This document shows, piece after piece, positions 11,222-22,475 of a stretch of DNA of 64,000 bases. The notes below the pieces were generated by a model that made no database searches, was not told where the DNA came from, and saw only the letters and a program-made list of their open reading frames with translations. Both the position numbers and the translations under genes were made by a program. Every line of letters starts with the position of its first letter. Position 1 is the stretch's first letter. Location: positions 81,462,901 through 81,526,900 of the forward strand of contig NC_092087.1 in assembly GCF_045679555.1 (NCBI RefSeq), given 5' to 3'. This stretch comes from Salvelinus alpinus. Lineage: Eukaryota > Chordata > Actinopteri > Salmoniformes > Salmonidae.

Positions 11222-12177
11222 TTAAATAGTACCCGCAAAACACCAGTCTCAACGTCAACGGTGAAGAGGCGACTCCGGGATGCTGGCCTTCAGAGTTGCA
11301 AAGAAAAAGCCATATCTCAGACTGGCCAATAAAAATAAAAGATTAAGATGGGCAAAAGTACACAAACACTGGACCTCTGCCTAAAAGGCCAGCATCCCGG
11401 AGTCGCCTCTTCACTGTTGAAAGTTCTTTGTTTCTGGCCATTTTGAGCCTGTAAATCGAACCCACAAATGCTGATGCTCCAGATACTCAACTAGTCTAAA
11501 GAAGGCCAGTTTTATTTCTTCTTTATTTAGAACAGTTTTGGGCTGTGCTAACATAATTGCAAAATGGTTTTCTAATGATCAATTAGCCTTTTAAAATGAT
11601 AAACTTGGATTAGCTAACACAACGTGCCATTGGAACATAAAAGTGATAGTCGCTGATAATTGGCCGCTGTACGCCAATTTGTTTTATTTCACCTTTATTT
11701 AACCAGGTAGGCTAGTTGAGAACAAGTTCTCATTTGCAACTGCGACTTGGCCAAGATAAAGCAAAGCAGGTCGACACAGAAAACAACACAGAGTTACACA
11801 TGGAATAAACAAACATACAATAATACAGTAGAAAAATCTATATACAGCATGTGCAAATTAGGTAGGATAAGACAGGTAAGGCAATAAATAGGCCATGGTG
11901 GCGAAGTAATAACAATATAGCAATTAAACACTGGAATGGTAGATTGTGCAGAAGATGAATGTGCAAGTAGAGATACTGGGGTGCAAAGGAGCAAGAAAAA
12001 TAAATAAATACAGTATGGGGATGAGGTAGATTGGATGGGCTATTTACAGATGAGCTTTGTACAGGTGCAGTGATGTGTGAGCTGCTCTGACAGCTGGTGC
12101 TTAAAGCTAGTGAGGGAGGTAAGAGTCTCCAGCTTCAGTGATTTTTGCAGTTCGTTCCAGTCATTGGCAGCAGAGAA

Positions 12178-15100
12178 CTAGAAGGAGAAGCGGCCAAAGG
12201 AAGAATTGGCTTTGGGGGCGACCAGTGAGATATACCTGCTGGAGCGCATGCTACGGGTGGGTGCTGCTATGGTGACCAGTGAGCTGAGATAATGCGGGGC
12301 TTTACCTAGCAGAGACTTGTAGATGACCTGGAGCCAGTGGGTTTGGCGACGAGTATGAAGCGAGGGCCAGCCAACGAAAGCATACAGGTCGCAGTGGTGG
12401 GTAGTATATGGGGCTTTGGTGACAAAACAGATGGCACTGTGATAGTCTGCATCCAGTTTGTTGAGTAGAGTGTTGGAGGCTATTTTGTAAATGACATCGC
12501 CGAAGTCGAGAATCGGTAGGATGGTCAGTTTTACGAGGGTATGTTTGGCAGCATGAGTGAAGGATGCTTTGTTGCAAAATAGGAAGCCGATTCTAGATTT
12601 CATTTTGGATTGGAGATGTTTAATGTGAGTCTGGAAGGAGTGTTTACAGTCTAACCAGACGCCTAGGTATTTGTAGTTGTCCATATAGTCTAAGTCAGAG
12701 CCGTCCACAGTAGTTATGCTGGACGGGCGGGCAGGTGCGGGCAGCGATCGGTTGAAGAGCATGCATTTAGTTTTACTTGCATTTAAGAGCAGTTGGAGGC
12801 CACGGAAGGAGAGTTGTATGGCATTGGAGGTTAGTTAACACAGTGTCCAAAGAAGGGCCAGAGGTATACAGAATGGTGTCATCTGCATAGAGGTGGATCA
12901 GAGAATCACCAGCAGCAAGAGCAACATCATTGATGTATACAGAGAAGAGTCGGCCCGAGAATTGAACCCTGTGGCACCCCCATAGAAACTGCCAGAGGTC
13001 CGGACAACAGGCCCTCCGATTTGACACACTGAACTCTATCAGAGAAGTAGTTGATGAACCAGGCGAGGCAATAATTTGAGAAACCAAGGCTGTAGAGTCT
13101 GCCAATAAGAATGTGGTGATTGACAGAGTCGAAAGCCTTAGCCAGGTCGATGAATACGGCTGCACAGTACTGTCTCTTATCAATGGCGGTTATGATATCG
13201 TTTAGGACCTTGAGTGTGGCTGAGGTGCACCCATGACCAGCTCTGAAACCAGATTGCATAGCGGCGAAGGTACGGTGGAATTAGAAATGGTCAGTAATCT
13301 GTTTGTTAACTTGGCTTTCGAAGACCTTAGAAAGGCAGGGTAGAATAGTTATAGGTCTGTAGCAGATTGGGTCTAGAGTGTCTCCCCCTTTGAAGAGGGG
13401 GATGACCGCGGCAGCTTTTAAATCTATGGGAATCTCAGACGATACGAAAGAGAGGTTGAACAGTTTAGTAATAGGGCTTGCAACAATTTCGGCAGATCAT
13501 TTTAGAAATAGAGGGTCCAGACTGTCTAGCCCGGCTGATTTGTAGGGGACCAGATTTTGTAGCTCTTTCAGAACATCAGCTATCTGGAGTTTGTTAGGAA
13601 TTTTGTTAATAAATAGTTAAAACAAATTCTAGCTTTAGATAAAACTATAACTAATTGAACTCTGCACGCCTGGTGAAAAGAGATTTGTGTTGTGGGTTAT
13701 AAAGTAAGCAGAAAGGGTCATTAAACTCTGGTTGAACTGACACAACTTAGCCCTGAGATGTTTAGATAAGGCTGTGGGTCACTTTTTAGGTCTTTCATTA
13801 TCTTGAGTTGTCTGCTAAAGTGGTAATAAATTATAGTGAGCCTTCAGGATAATTGATTATATTATCTGTCATGTGTGTGTGCTGTGAAGTTGGAATGAAC
13901 TTTTGAACCTGTTTTCTATTTGTTAGGACAATGAGACTTATTCTGTAACCTATGACGTCATATCTTGTATATAAGTCTGTGTTTATGATCAAATGGGAGC
14001 GTGCTCCGAGAATAAACACTATTATCTAATTTTAATAAGACTGTATCCTGTCTATTTTATGTTAATAAGTATCTTACAAATTCTTATAAATAGACAGATT
14101 GAATTTAATTAATGAGTATATTAGAGGAATCATTTAATTCCACTAACAGGTTGGGTGAGGGAGAAGTGGGGGAGGTTTGGGCGAGTTGCTGTGGGGAGCG
14201 CAGGGCTGTTGACCGGGGTAGGGGTAGCCAGGTGGAAAGCATGGCCAGCCGTAGAAAAATGCTTATTGAAATTCTCACTTATAGTGGATTTATCGGTGGT
14301 AACAGTGTTTCCTAGCCTCAGTGCAGTGGGCAGCTGGGAGGAGGTGCTCTTATTCTCCATGGACTTTACAGTGTCCCAGAACATTTTTGAGTTTGTGCTA
14401 CAGGATGCAAATTTCTGTTTGAAAAAGCTAGCCTTAGCTTTCCTAACTGCCTGTGTATATTGGTTCCTAACTTCCCTGAAAAGTTACATATCACGGGGGC
14501 TGTTCAATGCTAATGCAGAACGCCACAGGATGTTTTTGTGCTGGTCAAGGGCAGTCAGGTCTGGAGAGAACTAAGGGCTATATCTGTTCCTGGTTCTACA
14601 TTTTTTGAAATGGGGCATGCTTATTTAAGATGGTGAGGAAGGCACTTCTAAAGAATAACCAGGCATCCTCTACTGACGGGATGAGGTCAATATCCTTCCA
14701 GGATACCCGGGCCAGGTCGAATAGAAAGGCCTGCTCGCTGAAGTGTTTTAGCGGAGCGTTTGACCGCAGACCCATTACGAATGCAGGCAATGAGGCAGTG
14801 ATCACTGAGATCTTGGTTGAAAACAGCAGAAGTGTATTTGGAGGGCAAGTTGGTTAGGATGATATCTATGAGGGTGCCCGTGTTTACGGATTTGGGGTTG
14901 TACCTGGTGGGTTCATTGATCATTTGTGTGAGATTGAGGGCATCAAGCTTAGATTGTAGGATGGCCGGTGTGTTAAGCATGTCACAGTTTAGGTCACCTA
15001 GCAGCACGAGCTCTGAAGATAGATGGGGGGGCAATCAATTCACATATGATGTCCAGGGCACAGCTGGGGGCAGAGGGTGGTCTATAGCAAGCGGCAACAG

Positions 15101-15313
15101 TGAGAGACTCGTTTCTGGAAAGATGAATTTTTTAAAGTAGAAGTTCGAATTGTTTGGGTACAGACCTGGATAGTATGACAGAACTCTGCAGGCTCTCTCT
15201 GCAGTAGATTGCAACACCGCCCCCTTTGGCAGTTCTATCTTCTCGGAAAATGTTATAGTTAGGGATGGAAATTTCAGGGTTTTGGTGGATTTCCTAAGCC
15301 ATGATTCAGACAC
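12178..15313 (-). pseudogene. LINE-B endonuclease and reverse transcriptase, frameshifted
   Basis: Minus-strand pieces in transcript order: 15313-15035 and 15034-14687 carry the endonuclease (ELVLLGDLNCDML and DLSDHCLIACIRN, the catalytic G-D-L-N and S-D-H blocks); 14384-14130 is the linker; 13259-12927 is the reverse transcriptase start (MQSGFRAGHGCTSATL, FIDLAKAFDSVNHHIL, GVPQGSILGP); the LYADDTILY block follows in another frame near 12870; and 12762-12178 is the C-terminal part (KYLGVWLDCKHSF onward). At least two frameshifts and the LTR insertion disable it. Confidence 0.8.
13592..14098 (+). mobile_element. Probable solo LTR inside LINE-B
   Basis: About 500 bp of foreign sequence splits LINE-B. 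It starts near TGTTAGGAATTTTG. It contains a perfect TGACGTCA at 13953-13960, TATATAAG at 13968-13975 and AATAAA at 14011-14016. Promoter and polyadenylation signals this close are typical of an LTR U3-R arrangement. The exact ends and target duplication could not be fixed, and no internal retroviral or Gypsy coding region is present, so LTR is an inference. Confidence 0.55.
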
Positions 15314-16238
15314 GGCTAGGACATCCGGGTTGGCAGTGTGCTAAAGCAGTGCATAAAACAAACTTAGGGAGGAAGCTTCTAATGTTAACATGCATGAAAC
15401 CAAGGCTTTTACGGTTACAGAAGTCAACAAATTTGAGCACCTGGGGAGTAGGGGTGGAGCTAGGCACTGCAGGGCCTGGATTAACCTCTACATCGCCAGA
15501 GGAACAGAGGAGGAGTAGGATGAGGGTACGGCTAAAGGCTATCAGGACTGGTCGTTTAGTGCGTTCAGAGCAGAGAGTAAAAGGAGCAGGTTTCTGAGCG
15601 TGAGAATAGATTCAAGGCATAACGTACAGACAGAGGCATGGTAGGATGTGAGTACATTGGAGGTAAACCTAGGCATTGAGTAATGATGAGAGAGAGATAC
15701 TGTCTCTAGAGATGTTTTAACCAGGTGATGTCACTGCATATGTGGGAGGTGGCACTAAATGGTAGGTTAAGGCATATTGAGCAGGGCTAGAGGCTCTACA
15801 GTGAAATAAGACAATAATCACTAACCAAGACAGTAATGGACAAGGCATATTGATATTAGGGAGAAGCATGCGTAGCCGGGTGATCAATTGGGGTCCAGTG
15901 AGTGGTTGGGCTGGCTGGAGACATGGCGATTCAGACAGCTAGCAGACCGGGGCTAGCAAGCTAGCAGACGGGCCTTAGAGGGACGTCTCGACGGAGGAAA
16001 GTCTGTTTTGGACGTTGATAGACCAGTCGTGATGGATTAGTAGGGTTCCGAGTAGCAGAGGGGTCCAAGTCCAATTAGCAAAATAGGTATAGTGGCCCAG
16101 GAAATTGGCCGATGGATCTATACAGCTAACAGTCCAATATGCTCTAGACAGCTAGCGGATGGGCATTCAGGGGTGGTCGCGATGTAGAGGCCAGTTGAGA
16201 ACCCCATGGAGCAGATTACGTCGTAGTCCAGTCATGAA

Positions 16239-17660
16239 GTCATAACCGCTGGCTACGTCCCTTCCGTCTTCAAGAGAGCGAGAGTTGCACCCCTTCTGAA
16301 AAAACCTACACTCGATCCCTCCGATGTCAACAACTACAGACCAGTATCCCTTCTTTCTTTTCTCTCCAAAACTCTTGAACGTGCCGTCCTTGGCCAGCTC
16401 TCCTGCTATCTCTCTCAGAATGACCTTCTTGATCCAAATCAGTCAGGTTTCAAGACTAGTCATTCAACTGAGACTGCTCTTCTCTGTGTCACGGAGGCGC
16501 TCCGCACTGCTAAAGCTAACTCTCTCTCCTCTGCTCTCATCCTTCTAGACCTATCGGCTGCCTTTGATACTGTGAACCATCAGATCCTCCTCTCCACCCT
16601 CTCCGAGCTGGGCATCTCCGGCGCGGCCCACGCTTGGATTGCGTCCTACCTGACAGGTCGCTCCTACCAGGTGGCGTGGCGAGAATCTGTCTCCGCACCA
16701 CGTGCTCTCACCACTGGTGTCCCCCAGGGCTCTGTTCTAGGCCCTCTCCTATTCTCGCTATACACCAAGTCACTTGGCTCTGTCATATCCTCACATGGTC
16801 TCTCCTATCATTGCTATGCAGACGACACACAATTAATCTTCTCCTTTCCCCCCTCTGATAACCAGGTGGTGAATCGGATCTCTGCATGTCTGGCAGACAT
16901 ATCAGTGTGGATGACGGATCACCACCTCAAGCTGAACCTCGGCAAGACGGAGCTGCTCTTCCTCCCGGGGAAGGACTGCCCGTTCCATGATCTCGCCATC
17001 ACGGTTGACAACTCCATTGTGTCCTCCTCCCAGAGTGCTAAGAACCTTGGCGTGATCCTGGACAACACCCTGTCGTTCTCAACTAACATCAAGGCGGTGA
17101 CCCGTTCCTGTAGGTTCATGCTCTACAACATTCGCAGAGTACGACCCTGCCTCACGCAGGAAGCGGCGCAGGTCCTAATCCAGGCACTTGTCATCTCCCG
17201 TCTGGATTACTGCAACTCGCTGTTGGCTGGGCTCCCTGCCTGTGCCATTAAACCCCTACAACTCATCCAGAACGCCGCAGCACGTCTGGTGTTCAACTTT
17301 CCCAAGTTCTCTCACGTCACCCCGCTCCTCCGCTCTCTCCACTGGCTTCCAGTTGAAGCTCGCATCCGCTACAAGACCATGGTGCTTGCCTACGGAGCTG
17401 TGAGGGGAACGGCACCTCCGTACCTTCAGGCTCTGATCAGGCCCTACACCCAAACAAGGGCACTGCGTTCATCCACCTCTGGCCTGCTCGCCTCCCTACC
17501 TCTGAGGAAGTACAGTTCCCGCTCAGCCCAGTCAAAACTGTTCGCTGCTCTGGCACCCCAATGGTGGAACAAACTCCCTCACGACGCCAGGTCAGCGGAG
17601 TCAATCACCACCTTCCGGAGACACCTGAAACCCCACCTCTTTAAGGAATACCTAGGATAG
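16239..17660 (+). CDS. L2-type reverse transcriptase, C-terminal 473 residues, open
   Basis: The frame is open from the 5' truncation point to a TAG at 17658-17660. Blocks in order: KRARVAPLLKKPTLDP, NNYRPVSLLSFLSKTLER, LLDPNQSGFKTSHSTETALL, ILLDLSAAFDTVNHQIL (first catalytic Asp), TTGVPQGSVLGPLLFSLY, YHCYADDTQLIFSF (catalytic YADD), LGKTELLFLPGK, NLGVILD and a C-terminal SLHWLPVEARIRYK region. The endonuclease and reverse transcriptase N-terminus are absent, so it cannot act alone. It has no start codon of its own. The lack of any stop or frameshift marks this as one of the youngest insertions in the window. Confidence 0.85.
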   Translation, partial: VITAGYVPSVFKRARVAPLLKKPTLDPSDVNNYRPVSLLSFLSKTLERAVLGQLSCYLSQNDLLDPNQSGFKTSHSTETALLCVTEALRTAKANSLSSALILLDLSAAFDTVNHQILLSTLSELGISGAAHAWIASYLTGRSYQVAWRESVSAPRALTTGVPQGSVLGPLLFSLYTKSLGSVISSHGLSYHCYADDTQLIFSFPPSDNQVVNRISACLADISVWMTDHHLKLNLGKTELLFLPGKDCPFHDLAITVDNSIVSSSQSAKNLGVILDNTLSFSTNIKAVTRSCRFMLYNIRRVRPCLTQEAAQVLIQALVISRLDYCNSLLAGLPACAIKPLQLIQNAAARLVFNFPKFSHVTPLLRSLHWLPVEARIRYKTMVLAYGAVRGTAPPYLQALIRPYTQTRALRSSTSGLLASLPLRKYSSRSAQSKLFAALAPQWWNKLPHDARSAESITTFRRHLKPHLFKEYLG

Positions 17661-17819
17661 GATAAAGTAATCCTTCTAACCCCCCCCCCCCCTTAAAAGA
17701 GTTAGATGCACTATTGTAAAGTGGTTGTTCCACTGGATATCACAAGGTGAATGCACCAATTTGTAAGTCGCTCTGGATAAGAGCGTCTGCTAAATGACTT
17801 AAATGTAAATGTAATGAAG
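16239..17819 (+). mobile_element. 5'-truncated L2-type LINE inserted in LINE-B
   Basis: The insertion is bounded by ATGAAG at 16234-16239 and again at 17814-17819, a short possible target duplication, with LINE-B sequence resuming at GATCGGCGGG-like text afterwards. Its 3' tail GTCGCTCTGGATAAGAGCGT and CTGCTAAATGACTTAAATGT is the conserved tail found on many fish L2 elements and SINEs. It inserted in the opposite orientation to its host. Confidence 0.85.
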
Positions 17820-18493
17820 GATCGGCGGGGTTCCCCGTACCGGCAGTAGAAAGGGTCCGGGTATTGTAGGCCAGGAGTGGCTGACCGACATTAGCCAGTA
17901 CTCGGATAGCAGCTAGCTAGCTGCAAAGATCCAGGTGAAAATGTCCAGAGCTTGCTGTAGGAATCCGGGGATATGGAGAGAAAATAGGTCCGGTATGCTA
18001 TGGTTTGAGTCACGTTGTACAAACTGGCGAGAGCTTTCTGAGCTAAAGGTTAGCTGATGACTGCTAGTAGTGGTTAGCTGACTACTAGCTAGTAGCTAGT
18101 GAGCTGGCTGGCTTCTGTTGGGGGATTTCGAATTCGAGGTGAATAATACTTTAGGAAAAAAACAGATCCGCACCACATTGGGCGGGTTCCAGGAGAGTGT
18201 TTTGAAGTTGAGTTTTAGAAAAAAATATTTTAAAAGATATGCGAAGAAAAATATATATACACGGGACATGGCGAGGACAAAAGACGTCTGACTGCTACGC
18301 CATTTTGGATTTTTTGTAGATATTCCATTAACAAATCTGCCGTTTCCGGCTATAGTAGTCATTTACAGCATTAACAATGACTACACTGTTAATGCTGATC
18401 AATTTGATGTTATTTTAAAAGGACAAAAAATGTGTTTCTCTTTCACAAACAAGGACATTTCTAAGTGACCCCAAACTTTTGAATGGTAGTGTA

Positions 18494-19980
18494 CATATAA
18501 ATATGGATGAGCAATGACCGAGCGGCATAGGCAAGATGCAATAGATGGCATAAAATACAGTATTTACATATGAGATGAGTAATGAAAGATTTGTAAACTC
18601 TATTAAAGTGACTAGTGATCCATTTATTAAAGTCTGTATGTAGGCAGCAGCCTCTCTGTTAGTGATGGGCTGTTTAACAGTCTGATGGCCTTGAGATAGA
18701 AGCTGTTTTTCAGTATCTCGGTCCCAGCCTTGATGCACCTGTACTGACCTTGCCTTCTGGATGGTAGCGGGGGGAACAGGCAGTGGCTCGGGTGGTTGAT
18801 GTCCTTGATGATCTTTTTGTGCTTCATGTGACATGGGGTGCTGTAGGTGCCCTGGAGGGCAGGTAGTTTGCCTACAGTGATGCGTTGTGCAGACCGCACC
18901 ACCCTCTGGAGAGCCCTGCGGTTGTGGGTGGTACAGTTGCCATATTAGGCGGTGATATAGCCCGACAGGATGCTCTCAATTGTGCATCTGTAAAAGTTTG
19001 TGAGGGTTTTAGGTGACAAACAAAATTTCTTCGGCCTCCTGAGGTTGAAGAGGCGCTGTTGCGCCTTCACCACACTGTGTGGGTGGACCATTTCAGTTTG
19101 TCCGTGATGTGTACGCCAAGGAACTTCAAACTTTCCACCTTCTCCACTGCTGTCCCATCGATGTGGATAGAGAGGTGCGCCCTCTGCTGTTTCCTGAAGT
19201 CCACGATCACAGCCTTTGTTTTTTTGACGTTGAGTGAGAAGTTGTTATCCTGACACCACACTCCCGAGTGCCCTCACCTCCTCCCTCAGGCTGTCTCGTT
19301 GTGGTTGGTAATCAAGCCTACTACTGTTGTGTCGTCTGCAAACTTGAATGAGTTGGAGGCGTGCATGGCCATGCATGTCATGGGTGAACAGGGAGTACAG
19401 GAGGGGGCTGAGTATGCAACCTTGTGGGGCCCCAGTGTTGAGTATCAGCGAAGTGGAGATGTTTCCTACCTTCACCACCTGGGTGCAGCCCGTCAGGAAG
19501 TCCAGGCCCCAATTTCACAGGGCGGCGTTGAGATCCAGGGCCTCAAGCTTAAATTATGAGCTTGGAAGGTACTATGGTGTTGAATGCTGAGCTGTAGTCA
19601 ATGAACAGCATTCTTACATAAGTATTCCTCTTGTCCAGATGGAATAGGGCAGTGTGCAGTGAGATGGCGATTGCATCGTCTGTGGACTTATTGGGGCGGT
19701 AGGCAAATTTAAGTGGGTCTAGGGTGACAGGTAAGGTGGAGGTGATATGATCCTTGACTAGTCTCTCAAAGCACTTCATGATGACAGAAGTGAGTGCTAT
19801 GGGGCGATGGTAACTGAACTAAATTACTATTGTCTTCTTGGGTACAGAAACAATGGTGGCCATCTTGAAGCATATGGGGACAGCACACTGGGGTAGGGAG
19901 AGATTGAACATGTCCGTAAACACACCAGCCAGCTGGTCCGCACATGCTCTGAGGACGCGGCTAGGGATGCCGTCTGGGCA
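18494..19980 (-). mobile_element. LINE-A, piece 2 of 2 (reverse transcriptase remnant)
   Basis: This continues the element begun at 9534. Minus-strand pieces: 19779-19549 ([40 protein letters not shown]), 19478-19245 (LNTGAPQGCILSPLLYSLF), 19261-19067 (QDNNFSLNVKKTKAVIVDF, KFLGVHITDKLKW) and 18902-18627 (VRSAQRITVGKLPALQ, HPSHCLFPPLPS). It is a 5'-truncated, frame-broken non-LTR reverse transcriptase with a 3' UTR from about 18650. The 5' end stops near 19980, about 300 bp from CREBBP exon 2. Confidence 0.85.
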
Positions 19981-20291
19981 TTAAGAGTTCTGCGGAGGGC
20001 ATTTATTTGTTTCCCAGCAGTATCAGAGAGCTATCACCCAATCAGGATGGATCTGCTCTACACAGTGCCACAGTAACTAGCACCAAAGCTGAGAATTCAT
20101 GGATGATCCTGTACAAATGATGATTCAACACACACACACAGCAGAGCTATAAAGAGATATCGCTGCTCTCTGATTTGGCACATTCAAGACCTGTCTTTCT
20201 GTCGCAGACACACATTTCATACATGCCTCTCTATGACTAAGAGTGTAGTTTGTGTGTGTGTGTGTCTGAGTCTCTCATCCCTGTCACTCAC
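19981..20291. other. Intron 2 sequence next to exon 2 donor
   Basis: Unrecognised intronic sequence with two short CA tracts. No gene. Confidence 0.5.
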
Positions 20292-20893
20292 CTTGTTCAT
20301 GTTGCCCGCCTGCTGGGCGGCGGTGGCAACGTTCAGAGTGGCAGCGCCCACCTGCGGCCCGCCCTGCTGTGTGAGGGTCTCTGCCAGCGAGCTGCCCGCT
20401 CCTCCTTCTGGTGCTCCCTGCATGGCCTGGTACTGCCCCCGGCCTCGTCCACCTCCAGGACCCAGCCCCAGGCCTCCGTTTATCACCTGGCCCGGCTGGT
20501 GCTGCCCACCCTGGGCTAACATCCCGGCGTGGCCCCCCAGAGACTGGTTGAAGTTCTGTCCGGTCCCCGCTTTCGGCGACCCTTGACCCAAGGAGCTCTT
20601 CCCGTGTGCTGCACCCAACTGACCCCCAATGCCACCGGGCTGAGTCCCTCCTCCAGCACCCCCGGTGAGACCAGAGGCACTACCCACCCGGAGGAGTTCT
20701 GACAGCTGCTTGTGCTTGGCCACTGCGTCCGGGACCTTGGAGCCCAGAGGTCCAGGACCCCCAGGGTTGGCGCTACCCCCGTTGGAGGGCATGGCGCCCC
20801 CCGTCATACCCCCCAAGCCAGAGCCTCCGTTGGGGATCAGCTCGTCTGGCAGGTCGTTCTCCAGGTCGTCCCATGATAAGGAGCCTAGATCCA
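20292..20893 (-). CDS. crebbp: CREBBP exon 2 (LxxLL motif and Gly-rich linker)
   Basis: The acceptor is CTTCTACAG before 20893 and the donor is AAG then GTGAGTGA at 20291. The 602-bp exon begins with the last two bases of a Val codon and encodes DLGSLSWDDLENDLPDELIP, close to the human D-F-G-S-L-F-D-L-E-N-D-L-P-D-E-L-I-P-N-G segment, then KHKQLSELLR containing the LxxLL nuclear-receptor motif (LSELL). A glycine-, glutamine- and asparagine-rich linker follows, with GRGRG and a SLAETLTQQ block that matches the mammalian VLAETLTQV. The linker is more glycine-rich than I recall for mammals. The exon ends N-M-N-K in phase 0. Confidence 0.95.
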
Positions 20894-22384
20894 CTGTAGA
20901 AGAGGAAGAGAGAGGGAGAGAGAAAAACAGGTTAATAATATGGAATGATAACAATCATGAAAATTCATGGGCAAATATTCCTGTCTGTGTAAGTGCCATT
21001 GAAGTACAGTATCAGCCAGCCTATCGCAGACCTGCCAACCGTGAATCATTTTTATGAGAACCACTTCAGCGCAGTATCGGCACCCCCGGGCCCAGCGACA
21101 CCACACTGCTCAAATCATAGACAAAAGCACTTTTTTTGTCTAATAATGTGGCAGAAGATTGCTTCAGAAGGAATGGTAGGCTATAGAATTATGGGTACTT
21201 GGTAATTGGCTGCTCTTCAGGAGCTAACTAGAAACACATTTAAATGCACTGTCAGGGCTCTCACCAGGATTTTCTGACAAGGTGGTGTTGATGTAGGCCT
21301 AAGGTTGGGTAGGGGATAGGTCCGGGTGCATGTCAGTCAACTTCCCCTTAGGAAGTTGGAGCATTTTTGTTATCTGCCATTTCCTGAAACTAAGAGTCTT
21401 AAATTTGATCAAACAATGTATCAAACACAGAAGTACTGTCTTTGACCCAAATTAAAATGAGGTGGTCTTAATGACACATTTTTCTAGGTTCAATTTAGGG
21501 GTAATGATTATTCTAATTAATAATTAATGTAGGTGCTTTTATGTGCATAGTCTAGTGAAAAAGTAAACTGGCTTCATTCTGTTTGGGGAGAAAATTCTAA
21601 ATAATTAAATCACCGGAAGCAATTGTAGTAGCTTACTGTATGCTATTTGGAATATGAAACAACTGAACTAGCACTATATGAGCTAGTTGTTTCACATCTA
21701 CATCCCTGACCTAGTCCATCAAGTTAGGTCTGACTACTAGGCTACCGTTCATTCAACATGCCTTATTGGTGAACTGACTGTTATGACATCTAGTATCACA
21801 CCACTATGGTTGACATAAAGCTACATCAAGAGAACATATCAACAACTTATTAATTAACATAGGCCTACTAGTCTTTAACAGTATACCATAACTTTCTGTG
21901 AAGGACGGACCGGTATTTGCGGAACAGCTCTCTGCCATGTCTGTTTCCATCCACGCAGCGGCGAAAAACTGAACTACCGCAACACCACACGTTTCCTTTC
22001 TCGAACATGCACTCGTGCCTACAACCGTTGAGATCACAGCATGTCCGGTAAAGAAAGTGTTCTTGCCTAGTTGACTAAACAACGCTGTAGCTAACAACGA
22101 AATAGTGGTTGTGCTTGACAAACAATTTTGGGGAAAATAGCAAACAGTTCGTTCTTCATTTTCCCTACCCTTTCCCCCCCCTCACACATCAGTGGTATCA
22201 ACGGATGAAGTGGAGAGCTGCCATCCAGCTCGGGAGGAAGATAGAAAACCCTGCCCTGGTTTTTCCTGGTTCAATTGAAGTCAAAGAACTGAGCAGACCA
22301 GACCCAGCTGCTATCGCATTGATGTCTATGTGAGAGCCACCCCCTTAAGTAGACAGGAACCGACAATGTTTTCACAATGGTAAA
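20894..22384. other. CREBBP intron 1, downstream unique part
   Basis: No gene or recognisable repeat. Short frames on both strands near 21804-22333 have no recognisable similarity. Confidence 0.45.
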
Positions 22385-22475
22385 TAGGGATGCATGATAT
22401 ATCGGTGAACATATCGGAATTGGGCGATATTAGCTAAAAATGCCAACATCGGTATTGGCCCAATGTCTAGTTTAA

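Larger units (their letters stand above)
11688..18313 (-). mobile_element. LINE-B, near full-length non-LTR retrotransposon with two insertions
   Basis: In minus orientation its 3' end is at about 11690 (plus strand TTTATTTCACCTTTATTTAA) and its 5' region reaches about 18313, where the Tc1 host sequence TGTAGATATTCCATTAACAA resumes. It encodes an APE-type endonuclease followed by a reverse transcriptase, both frame-broken. It is interrupted by an LTR-like insertion (about 13592-14098) and an L2 LINE (16239-17819). The family is a widespread salmonid LINE from memory. It lies entirely inside the fold-back Tc1 element. Confidence 0.8.
9708..18491. mobile_element. Fold-back Tc1-family transposon enlarged by later insertions
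   Basis: The left end CACCGTTCAAAAGTTTGAGG and the reverse complement of the right end (CACTACCATTCAAAAGTTTG) are terminal inverted repeats, with TA at 9706-9707 and 18492-18493. About 9890-10140 is repeated in inverse at about 11405-11680 (for example AGCTAATCCAAGTTTATCAT and its complement), so the element is itself a long palindrome. It carries two later insertions: a TTAA-flanked element at 10333-11221 and LINE-B at about 11688-18313. Transposase-like remnants are frame-broken. Without insertions it would be roughly 1.3 kb. Confidence 0.85.

Noticed and set aside
20233..20586. 117-codon plus-strand frame over CREBBP exon 2
   Set aside because: Antisense shadow of a GC-rich coding exon; no domain, and the minus strand is clearly coding.
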